Positions 11,712-22,299 of a stretch of DNA of 64,000 bases are shown one piece after another (the first letter of the stretch is position 1; every line of letters starts with the position of its first letter). The translations under genes and the position numbers were made by a program. Source of the DNA: Siphonodentalium dalli (taxonomy: Eukaryota; Mollusca; Scaphopoda; Gadilida; Siphonodentaliidae). Location: contig CP136067.1 in NCBI GenBank assembly GCA_032622095.1, forward strand, positions 178,406,556 to 178,470,555, in the 5' to 3' direction. A model generated the notes under the pieces. It did not search any database, was not told the DNA's origin, and was given only the letters and a program-made list of their open reading frames with translations.

Positions 11712-13025
11712 TTACATGTCATATTTGTATTCATTAATCATATGTTTATAATGAAAGGTTTTACTTGCTCGTTTAATTCTATTAAAGTATTTACAAAATT
11801 CTTTATATTTATTTACATTCACTTCACATGGTTCCTTTAATTTTATATGAAAGAGCTTAGCTTTGTGTTCTGAAGATTTAATAAGTCCTTTGGTAATCCA
11901 TGGTTTCTGTTTAATAGATTTTGTTCTGAGCTTTTTTAGCGGAAAAGCTATTTCAAAGGCGTTCAAGTAGATTTCCATGAATGAATTATATGATTCATGT
12001 GGGCAGATTTGCCCAACAACATTATTATAATTCGCGGATATTAACAGTCTTTTAAAACAAGATATATTTTCATCACTAAATATACGATGGTATTGTATCT
12101 CGGGTTTCTTTTCATGATATTTCACTTTTTGTTTACTCTTGAAACAGAGAAAAGAACCGAAGTGGTCCGCTAAGTCAGTCAGTACTATGCCAGTTTCATA
12201 ATCAACTGAGTGGTCATTAATCAAGATTTGATCGATCAGAGTAGTAGTAAATTCTGTAACTCTAGTTGGTTTAGTTATTGTTGGTAAGAAACTAGAAGCA
12301 AAGATATAATTGATAAAATTATTCGTTTTTTCATGTCTACCATACTTTAATAAGTCAATGTTGAAATCACCCATTAAAATTGTTTTTTTATGATCATTAT
12401 CAAACTGAACCATTTTTTCATTCATAAGTTTAATAAATTTGTCCAAGTCAGCCTTTGGTGCCGTGTTTGGCCTATAAATAGTTCCAACAATATATGTTTT
12501 GTTTTTATTAGTTACAACTTCAACAAACAATGATTCAAATACATGTGGAATGAATGTCGATAAATCATCTCGAATTTTATAGGATAGGTCGTTCCGAATG
12601 AAAATACCTACACCACCATGACAGTCGTCTCCATCAGGGCGACATCTTTTAATCAGGGGATGGTAACCATTTAGAGGGAAATCAATAATATCAGGTGATC
12701 TGAAGATTTCAGTTAACCCAATAACACCAAGTTTTGATTTGTTATTCTGCATTTCATATATTAATGTGTTAAAGTCATCCCAGTGAGAATTGAGGCTTTG
12801 ACAATTTAAGTGGAATACTGATAAACAATCATTGTTAGTATCTATATTGTCATGAAACCTTTTTGGAATAAAGTATTGGCAATCAGGTATTTGTAGGATT
12901 GTTTCATCGTTATGTTCACTTATATCCAGGGCATCAGGGCCAGAAATTATGTTTTTCAAGTCAAATTCTAGACCCTCTTCAAGTTTGTCGAGTGCCACAG
13001 TGCTATTGGTAAATGTTTCAGCCAT
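11712..13025 (-). pseudogene. Retrotransposon endonuclease domain (N-terminal half of ORF2)
   Basis: Encodes the AP-endonuclease-like domain that nicks target DNA to start target-primed reverse transcription. Numbering from ATG at 13025, I see the catalytic set: Asn74 in HLNCQSL, Glu106 in GLTEIF, Asp220 and Asn222 in MGDFNIDLL, Asp265 in LIDQIL, and Asp287-His288 in LADHFGSF. The usual Ser before DH is Ala here. The frame ends at TAA (11712-11714). The same frame continues directly into the reverse-transcriptase segment, so a single in-frame stop splits one long ORF. Everything else looks intact, suggesting recent inactivation. Confidence 0.85.
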
Positions 13026-15710
13026 AAACAATTATAATACCGTTATAAACCATCAATTTGAAATATTTAAAGTGTATAAATCTTGTAGAATGAATATATA
13101 TAGGAAGGTGAAGTTTAAAACTTATTTTGTTCTGGCTCTCACATGTCATGAACTTACAACGGGTGATCTGAACACGAGAAAATGAAGAAAAATTCATTGA
13201 ATGATCCTCACGACATATTTAATAACCGCCATATAGATTAGGCTATACTTGAAATAATTCGTCGGTATTTAGAAGAAATTAATGCATATATATCGTAAAT
13301 GAATTCAAAAAGCAACACGACTCAGTGTATTGATCGAATATATTATGATTCAAATAAATTCGTTTAGATAATCGACTATATAATTAGATTTATGTGATTA
13401 GAATATTAGGTAAATTCAGGCCATATACATGGCGTTAGGATCATTAGTTGATATATCACAATCACAAGAATATTTGAAAAATAATACCTAATTAAATACC
13501 AACATCATAATTATATATAAGGTAATACACACCGATATCATGGAAATATATATACAGATCAAGATAAACAAAAGAGCAAAAAACATTTATATCGTCTGTA
13601 GCAAGTATTGCATTTTCAAATATACATTTATGAATGAAGAAAGTAACAGTGATTGTCCCCGGGTTTGAGTTCTGATAGCTTTCCGTATTCAGTATTCCGT
13701 TTTTATAATCGCTGGCTTTGAGCCTCACTGTGGAACGCGGAAGTAAAAAACGTGTTTTACAAAATTTGACAGATTTCACAAACGTTTATCATGACAGAAG
13801 CTTACTCGACGGAGGTTTTCGGCTAAATATATGTTATAGATAAGAAGAACTTCGAACTAACAATAACAAAAAAAACAAAAATTATGTCGCGTTTAAAACA
13901 GATCAAAGTTGACTGAAGTAATAACATATCGGAAATTTGTGCAGAATCAACATGGAACTTGAAATGATAAGTCTTGCGAATAATTTCTCAGAATGAATTC
14001 CACCAACAGGTCCTATATCAGAAATTCATTCATTTCGGAGGTAAAATATGACTTATATGAATATAATTGTGGTTTCCATGACAACCATTATCCCAAATAC
14101 TGTCACAATAGCCACTTCAATTGACTTTTTGTGTATGACTTCCTCAATTTCGTTCAGAAAAACTTCAACGCGTAATACTATCCGCGGTGTAAGTTATTTA
14201 TACATGTCCATTCCAAATAATATGTTGGGTGCACCCAATGTATTTGTAGACTTTAGAAGATTGTCGTATGCTAAAATCTACATGGGTAACTAAGCTATTA
14301 TTGCCGAAAAAGGCAACCACATAAATTAATTATACCTGTTGTACTATTGGATGTAATTCGATTCTGTCCTATGGCATCACAGTTACAAAACATATATTCA
14401 ATCTATGCAGAAATGAAAAACACGTTGTTCTGTGATCAGAGACGTGGATAGAGTGTCTCCGCTGGGGGGTGTCCGTCTTGGAATTTTCAACTGAATCCTC
14501 CCACTGTATCTACACCAAAATGTGGGTCTGGTCCAACCATTTTTGATGGAGATATGTCCCTTTCGACTCAAATCATAATAATACAGGTCCAATTCGAAAA
14601 TGATTTGATTCAATGAATGTTATCTGATTTACGCCCCATTTTGACTCAGAATTTCTTTTTAATTGTTGGTGTATGGGACGGGAACTTCATTTAATGTATA
14701 CAATTTTACCCTCTCTGTTAAACTTTCCACCCAACTACTCAAGGTCTCATGGGAGCATGATTTCCTCAGTCCATACCCATACTATGTACCTGTACTCCCT
14801 GATAGCACGGTCGTTGTCACACCCCACATCTTTTGACCTAGATTGTAGATTCCTTCAGTCCGTGGTGTTTTTCTCTCAATTGTCAGCCGATTTTTATCAA
14901 AACTTGACTGTTAATATGGCAAGAAACCTTTGACGGGAGTCCTCGTGTGGCAACAAACATATATAACAGCGCCTTTTATCGCTGGATTCTGACCATTTTT
15001 GAATGATTTTCGATGAAAAACATGGCCACCGGCAGCTATCTTGGATTTCACTCTTTGCATGACTAACTCCTTTGCCACACCATACAGACCATATCGCTCA
15101 TCCGATCAACATCAAACTTTATAACGATCTTCGGGGTGACCTCTAGATGGGAGCCATAATTTTTTTCCAAAATCCGTTAAAAAACATGACCGCCATCAGC
15201 TATCTTGGATTTCAAATTTGAATCCATCGCGCACACTGCAACCCGCATTTATTATATATGTTGTATGTTGACTGATCATTGGAGCAATGGAATATGCCAT
15301 TATGTGCGTCGCAGGCCCTTCCGATCTCTCAAACTTTTAAGTTTGACTCAAAATGACCACCAAGATGCCGGAGGAGTAGACATATTTCCCCAGCCCGCCG
15401 TGCAATCACTTACAGGTTGTGGTTGGAAGACAAAACTGACGCATATGCCTTATACATTGAATACTAACGTTGCTGATACACCTTGGTTAATAGTTACTAT
15501 TGTAACCACTGACATTACCAGAACTATTGGAGTTTTCTCTCACAAATTAATATATGATTATGAATGATGTGCATGCAAGTCTGGAAGGTATGAATGACCG
15601 TGTGTAGGGTATTTATATATCTGGAACAGCTGTATGGTCATTGGTAAGGTGTTTTGTATACAGTGTTCGTGTTGAACCGAAAAATAGTTTTTGGCCAAAT
15701 TAAATAGGAG
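13026..15710. other. Intergenic, AT-rich
   Basis: May include the retrotransposon 5' untranslated region at its left end. Two related stretches near 15018 and 15182 share the string CAGCTATCTTGGATTTCA after a GGCC(A/G)CC-like motif, remnants of a dispersed repeat. No exon is supported; the longest frames (14673-14933, 15205-15567) lack domain or splice evidence. Confidence 0.4.
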
Positions 15711-15772
15711 AGCCGGGCCTGGTAAAACCCGAGTGAGCGGAGAGAACGAGGGTTTTACCAATAGGACCGGCT
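15711..15772. repeat. Short hairpin
   Basis: AGCCGGGCCTGGTAAAACCC on the left pairs with GGGTTTTACCAATAGGACCG on the right with a small mismatch. The loop is about 20 bp of purine-rich sequence. Probably the end of a foldback or MITE remnant. Confidence 0.6.
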
Positions 15773-16282
15773 ACCCGAGTGAATTATGTCACGTAATCAT
15801 CGAAACCAATTGATTATTCTGTTTATTACACACTTTCAACCACTAAAATTGCTAATTCTAAAGAGAAGATGTGACAAAATAAGCCCAGATTAGCTGATTC
15901 TCCCATTTTGAACCCCAACGTACAGTTGCACGTGCAGTTACGCGGATGGACACATAATTTAAATAATTGTGACGTAACGATACCGATTGACCTCATTATT
16001 TGGTGCGATTCATTTTTAAAGTTTCCGAAATTACAGGATATTTTCTGTCAAAATTGTGTTTATTCTGACCGAACACTCATGGCACTTGGAACGGGATATT
16101 GTGAAGATTCTGATGGTGTGTGTAAATAGTATTGGTTCATACAGGAAATGTTAGGAAATCGTGCTAAAAGTAGAAGTTTCGAAGTGACGATATTTTGATC
16201 ATCGACGTAAACAAACACTCGAAGAGTAACACGTGGAAATTCAGCTCGGAAGTGGATAAATTAATTGTTCACATGGATTTTT
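15773..16282. other. Intergenic, nothing recognised
   Basis: No supported feature. A 73-codon frame at 15908-16129 plus has no recognisable motifs. Confidence 0.4.
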
Positions 16283-16420
16283 TTATAGTTCATTTGACTG
16301 GAATATGACATCATCCGGATCATCGGAGTCGATAATAGGTCAGATTCTTCTCCATTTTACCGGTGTATTAACTGCTTCTGCATCATCGTTGGCAGTTCGT
16401 TTCTGTTCAACTTCAACCAT
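16283..16420 (-). pseudogene. Short coding-like fragment with in-frame TGA
   Basis: From ATG at 16420 (AAACATGG context) a 46-codon frame reads MVEVEQKRTANDDAEAV... and then an acidic segment IIDSDDPDDVIF, ending in TAA at 16285-16283. Codon 27 is TGA. The peptide on both sides of it has one consistent, charged, coding-like composition, so I read this as a decayed N-terminal fragment (CGA to TGA decay is possible). Alternatively it is a real first exon using the donor-like CCG/GTAAAA before the TGA. The family is unknown. Confidence 0.3.
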
Positions 16421-16839
16421 GTTTGAGCCGTAGAAAGTTAAAATAGTTCCGGTGTAGGGCGGGACTGTCAAAAATCGCGTGCTCTCACCGGTGACGCAAT
16501 TCACAGGGGTGACATTATCACTTTTAATTCACCAAGAAATCCTTATAAATCACGGATAAGTGTGTAATAAAAAACTATTATTTGAAGCCAGGTTGTTATT
16601 AGACGGGAGGCAGGTTTTGCATTGTACCATCTTTCCGAAGTACGAAATACGTTCGTCGCCTAACTTCGTCGGGATTGTCGATCTTTTCAGCTCTTTTGAA
16701 TTAGCTTCCCGTATGATTTTGGGTAAAAAGAAAGTTTGGCCAAATTAATTTTTTATTGGCCAATTTCGAAAACAATTGGCCATCGGCCAATTTGGCCACT
16801 GACAGCACAAACACTATGTATACCTAGAGTGATCCTATG

Positions 16840-17620
16840 GTGTTGGGTAGGGTGTATATGTATACCTTTGGTGGTTATATGGCCATCGGTGTGGAGAATA
16901 TGTATATGGGGTGACTATATGGGTGATGTTGAGGTGAATATGTATACATTGCGTGACTGTATGATCATGGATGTGGTGAATATGTATACAGAGAGTGACT
17001 ATGTGGTCATGGGTCAGGCGTAGGAGTGTACCTGGTGTGCCTACATGGTGACTCATTACGGTATGGTCATGTGTGAGGTGTATGGTGTACCCAATTGTGG
17101 CTGTATGGCCTTGTGTGAGGTGTTTGTCTATAAAGCAGGTGGCCATACGACCATTGCTGAGGTGTATATGTATGCATGGAGTGACTATGTTGGCATGGGT
17201 GGGTGTATATGTATATATCGAGTGGCTGTATGGCAATGGGTGTGGTGAATAGGGATACAGGGAGTGACCATATGGTCAATGGTGAGGTGAATGGGTATGT
17301 AAGGAGTGACTCTATGACCATGAGTGTGGAGCATAGGTATACCAGGAAGTGACCATATGGTCATGGGTCATGTGTAGGGTATGCCCGGTGTACCTGCATG
17401 GTGACTCGTGTCTGTATGGTTATTTGTGGGGTGTATGTGTATAAAGCATTTAGCTGTATGGCCATTGGTGAGGTGTATATGAATACCTGGAACGATTCAA
17501 TGGTCATGGTGGGTGTATATGTATATCTTGTATATCATGGATGTTGCGAATATTTATACACAGAGGCCAATAGTGAGGTGAATATATGTATACAAGGAGG
17601 CGGCCACATTGGTGGCCATC
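16840..17620. repeat. Degenerate minisatellite, ~45-bp unit
   Basis: Imperfect tandem copies of a unit like GGTGTATATGTATAC followed by GAGTGACTATATGGTCATGG. The reverse strand reads as long His/Thr/Tyr-rich frames (HTYTP, HIHL repeats), and the forward strand reads Met/Tyr/Val-rich frames; both come from the repeat and are not genes. Confidence 0.8.
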
Positions 17621-20084
17621 TTGGAATGGGGAGTTCCAATTTTAACCCACAAATGCTAGTATTGTGTCTTAGCTTCACAATAATATATACATTTCAATAC
17701 ATTTGTCAAGTTTTTTTCTCTATAATTTGCATCAACCAAACTTATAGTGCCTCGTCTTAAAACACGGCGACCATGTTGGACGCCATCTTGTTTGGTATCT
17801 ACGTGGACACTTTCTTTCCGTGTTAACATTGCTTAAAAGTTGAGGGACATAATAAGGAATAAAATGAGTGAGGTGAATTTAAGACCTGTGGTTTGCGGTG
17901 TAGAAGTACCCTATCAGCTTCCTGACTATTATATTTGCGTTTTCATTGCCGTCGCGTGACCTTTTGACATATGGTGACGTCGTCAATGACAACGTCATAT
18001 ATTTTTTGTTACCGGTGGATAGAGTATTACAATACCCACAAAATGACACATCGCCTGTTAAATTCGATCACAATGACATCCCACGTATATGGGATACAAT
18101 TCCCCCCCCCCCCCACCACATCATAATGGTAACACATTAGGGTACATAACAATACCAAATAAGTTAAGTTATGGGGTGGGTGCACCAGAGGTCCTACCAG
18201 CTGAGGTAGGTTAATCATAAAGACAAACAATGTGACCTAAAGTGATAAGGAAAGCATTTGTTTTACAATGACCTTTCACAGTTACCGTGACCCTTGAGAT
18301 GAGTACTGGCGGTCCGTTATGGAGAATAGATTTATATAAATATTATTATATAACTATATCCACCAATAAGCCCAGTCCTATCACCAATAAAATTTATAAA
18401 TGATAATTTTCCAGAATTCTCAGAAATCACACACTGTTGCTATGGTAATAATTTTAGGAAACTAAGTAATAAGAAGCGTGTTAACTTTGGTTTCCAATGT
18501 CTCCAGTATATGGGCTTTATGAAAACGTATGTTGCTGAAAATTCACAAAACATTTTACGAAACCCATTTTTTATTACAAATGACAGGCTATTACCATGGC
18601 AACGATGGGCAGCTCAGATAAAAAAAACGGTCATAATCAGGCTCTGATTATGACAATTCAAATAGTTCAAACTGGAAAACGAAATACATCTATAAGGCAG
18701 TTCATACAACAAATTGAAGGCAAGAAACCTCCGATTCTACATAAATGACATGGTTTGGGGTTATTTGCGAAATAAATGCACATAGGGGCAGGTGAATGTA
18801 GAATTACTTGTTGTAAATGAACATATTATTTAAATTACCTTGACCTAGTGTATGACCTTGACACATATGTCAAGGTCGATATATTCTTATCAAATGTAAT
18901 CCCCCCCCCCCCCCCCCCATTTGGCGTCTTTAAATCGCACGACTAGATTCCTTGTATCATGAAGAAGAATATATATAAATTTGTTGGAAATCGGCGCTAA
19001 TTTTGGTGCCCCTCTCCCCTTCCGTGCATCTCTCGAACGACGCCACTTTTGACATAATTAAACCACACCATCAAGTTAAATTCTTCATATCATGGGGATG
19101 GTTATATGTAAGTTTCGTGGCAATCGGCGACAAACAAAAATCTGCTCCTCCGTGACTTCTTCTGATGGGGAACTTTGTATCGTATCCCGGTCCCTCAGTA
19201 GAGACACCCTGTCTTGGGCTGTGGTAGTGGAAACTTCACTAATGGTGCCCAGAGCAGTCTACCTTGCATAATTTATAAGTTAATAATTTGTATATGAAAC
19301 ATAATATTTTCAAAAGAACAATGTTAAACAGCCGTGGATTTATCACGTCAAACGGTAATCATTGGAATAAGCGTTGAACGACTCCGACGTTATTGATCTT
19401 GGGGCCGGCTGAAAGCACTGCTACAGAGTATTATGTACATGCAGTATAGAGTATAGGTATCGGATACATAATTGTCGGGCGGATTCTAAGTTCGAACTTG
19501 ACCCGTACCCTTGAGCAGCAAATTTAATTTCCAGACCAAATTCCAGTCAATCCAGTTTGGACCCACCAAGGCCCTCACATGGAGACGAAAGTGGGAGGAA
19601 ATCCCAACGAAAAGAGGGCCATAATATATAGTGAAAGTTGGTCGGCGGTCACCGAATACGGACCCGACCTGCACTCTGATTTAGTATACCCAAAAATTAA
19701 ATCGGCGATAAAAAAGTTTGTTTGCCCCTTCCCTTTTCTGCCCCTGATAACCACGGCGTCACTTTAGGAAATTCTAACCTGCACCATTATCTTTCTCGGA
19801 GAAAGATACCCCTGGTAGACCTCTTTGATGCCGTCTACATGGTCCCCGTGAATTTGTATAGAACACAGACAGACATTCGCAAATATAGATATAGATGTAC
19901 GCGACAAACAGGTTATACTGTACGGGGTCTTTTGGTGCACCATCGTGCGCGATCAATCTACGTGTGCTTGATCATCATACTCCTTTTCAAATTGGTTTTG
20001 TTAAACTAATTAACAGTTTTGTATTGGCTACGGGGGAGAGACAATGACACAATTTTGAAATCTGAACAAGAAAATCGCAAAATC
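17621..20084. other. Intergenic with poly-C tracts
   Basis: C-runs occur at about 18105-18116 and 18901-18918. A short hairpin, GGTCATAATCAGG with CTGATTATGAC, lies at about 18629-18655. No supported exon. The string at 19500-19680 reads open on both strands but lacks splice or domain evidence. Confidence 0.4.
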
Positions 20085-20405
20085 CTAGCATATAGACTAG
20101 CCTCAAGCCTTCCTAGAGTTGGAAATTTCAAACCTGACACGCCCACTTAGGTTGGAAAATTTCCAACTGATGACAATTCCAATGACAATATTTACCAAAT
20201 GTATGATAATTTGAGGCAAAAATTTTGACAAAAAATAGGAAAATATGCAAATATTGGTCCAAAAACAATAATTCCCCCCAATAAATTGTTTGAAAATAAT
20301 ACTAAAAGGACATTTTCAACCTATTGTTGGTGTTAAATTCCCAAATAATGTTTTGGCAGGTATGAAATTTCCAACTGTTTATAATTTTGACCAACGTTGG
20401 GGATG
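20085..20405 (-). repeat. Dispersed repeat, family H, copy 2 (inverted)
   Basis: Reverse complement of the repeat at 4382-4690, collinear over its length. It ends at CCAACGTTGG, itself a palindrome, which may mark one terminus. Non-coding. Confidence 0.65.
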
Positions 20406-21677
20406 AGACACCCCCAACCCCCTGCCGACATCTCCACTTTGCTTGTTCAGGAACACACATATATATATAGATGACGTATGTTATAGAGGGCGTGTCCCGC
20501 TATTAAGTTTGAATACCCCCCTTTTAAAGAACAAAACCGAACTCTGGGGATAATAATTTCACACAAATCAGGGGGAGGGGTCAGGAAAAAAAATGACGGA
20601 TACAAGGTGGAAATTTTGAGTTTTTCAGTTTTGGGGGCCCACCACCCCGGGAGCGTAAGTTTTTTCCACAAAGGTCTGAGACATCCACCCGGGACCGTAA
20701 GTTTTTTCCACCCAGGTCTGGGACTCCCACCCCCAAAATTGATGAAAATTTGGTAAATTCTACTAAATAATGTGTTGTTGAAAGGGTCTCTCGTTGTGTC
20801 TGCACCGAAACTGAGAGAACGCTGATCAAGTACACCCACAAAAAATAAACAAACAAAGCACAAGGCTTGAAAATATGCCAAAAAAACCAGTGACAAAACC
20901 TTTAAAAACCCAAATATTTATGGTTATAAAGGTAAAATACCCACTTTAACAGGATAGTTGTCTCCCTGATTAGCAATAGGTTAAAATATGTGCATGTGTA
21001 AAGTAAAAACACCATCAATTTGATTAAATAAACACAGTTCCAGTCCTCTCCGTGTGGGAAATCACTGGTGAGCAATGAGGAGCTCCCCTTGAACTCATTC
21101 TAGGCGAGTGGCGAGTAGCTCTCCAACAAAATGTCGAGGCGAGTAGTATCCCAGCAGGAGGCCCCGAAGGCCTGAGGGGGAGAGTATGGGAAGGGGGAGG
21201 GGGCCTCACCCGGACATTTTTGAAAATTAGATGCTTTGAGATTGAATCTGGAGCCTTTTAATGCTTCAATCAGTGATCAACACGTTATTATGTGACTTAA
21301 GTCACTGTAGTCATGTATCGACATCGACCATGTACTTCTACCACGCGGTCACTGTATTTATCGTTTATTCAATATCTTGACTGATACAGTTCAAATAACG
21401 ATTTTGTGTCAATAAATGACACAAATGCAATGCCACATTGCTGATAGTACACAAGCAAGTAAGTTAGTATATTTGAAATAAAGTTATCTGATATATTACG
21501 CACATTTGAAGCATGTAATGTGTATTCTGAGTTATCGACAGTATTTTATTGAACCACGTGGTCTCTCTGTTTGTTGTGCCGAAATTGTATTGCCGATGTG
21601 AATCGGAATCAGTTCGATTTTGAGTTAATTCCTCGATCTATTTTAGTAAATAACGCATATAATAAAAATAAAACCTT
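20406..21677. other. Intergenic; includes a 42-bp tandem duplication
   Basis: At 20649-20735 the unit GGGA(G/C)CGTAAGTTTTTTCCAC occurs twice, 42 bp apart. Open frames on the minus strand (20447-20896, 20581-20856) run through this and are not supported as genes. The rest is AT-rich and featureless. Confidence 0.45.
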
Positions 21678-21806
21678 CGTGTGTTGAGTGAATACCGGAA
21701 TTACCTCATTCGTGGTCACAGTGAGATACTGAAAGGCCACTCGTGATGATTCCAGTATCTCACTGTGACCACTCATGAGATACTTCCGGTATTCACTCAA
21801 AACACG
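21678..21806. repeat. Foldback (hairpin) element
   Basis: The outer arms CGTGTGTTGAGTGAATACCGG and CCGGTATTCACTCAAAACACG pair, as do the inner GTGGTCACAGTGAGATACTG and CAGTATCTCACTGTGACCAC. The stem is about 55 bp with a short loop. The bivalent structure and lack of coding potential suggest a MITE or foldback element. Confidence 0.8.
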
Positions 21807-22083
21807 CAGGTATCCTCTTTGTATTATAAGTTAAAAAACATGATAAACTATGAGAAAAGATGAGAATGGATTTTTTTTCATTGAAATGTTTTCCTCGACC
21901 AAAACAAATCTTCATTTCAAACTATTTGAGAAGTGATTCTCGGCCCATATTGACAGACTTCACATAATTAATATTAATCAAGTTTTCGAGTGATCTTATA
22001 TCTGTAATAGCAAAATGCCAGGTTTGTAAATTTAACTAGACTCTTGAAAGTTAGTATTCTCATCCAGTTGAACATGCATGTTA

Positions 22084-22296
22084 CAGTAATGCCCAAAGTA
22101 ATCGACTCTTTAACTACAGCAGAAATATGGGTAACTTTTCAGAATTTAGTCGAAAATATGGCTTGTTGCCATTGATTGGACAGCTATCGGGGAGAGCTTT
22201 CCGATGAATGGCAACAAGCCATATTTCCGACTAAATCCTAAAACGTTACCCCTAATTCTGCTGTAGTTAAAGAGTCGATTACTTTGGGCATTACTG
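22084..22296. mobile_element. Palindromic TA MITE, family B, copy 1
   Basis: A 213-bp element that is inverted-repeat almost end to end. It starts CAGTAATGCCCAAAGTAATC and ends with the complement, with TA on both sides (22082-22083 and 22297-22298). TA duplications point to a Tc1/mariner-type transposase acting in trans. Other copies: 54333-54934 (interrupted), 59226-59406, 59550-59738 and a fragment near 61064-61125. Confidence 0.88.
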
Positions 22297-22299
22297 TAT

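Larger units (their letters stand above)
9185..13025 (-). mobile_element. Non-LTR retrotransposon (CR1/Jockey-like), near full length
   Basis: Minus-strand element with an APE-type endonuclease followed by reverse transcriptase. The 3' untranslated region (9787 down to 9185) has a hairpin at about 9281-9322 (GGTGGCGACAGG pairing with TGTCGCCTCC), an AATAAA-type signal, and a terminal (TTCTGA)n microsatellite tail at 9185-9205. A short-repeat 3' tail is typical of CR1-like elements. The 5' end is not resolved, and no separate gag-like ORF was found upstream. The clade call is tentative. Confidence 0.8.

Noticed and set aside
16835-17321. His/Thr/Tyr-rich open frames (up to 133 codons)
   Set aside because: They read through a degenerate minisatellite with a unit close to a multiple of three; no start context, domain or splice site.
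20447-20896. 149- and 91-codon minus-strand frames
   Set aside because: They run through a small tandem duplication and low-complexity DNA, overlap in two frames, and lack domain evidence.
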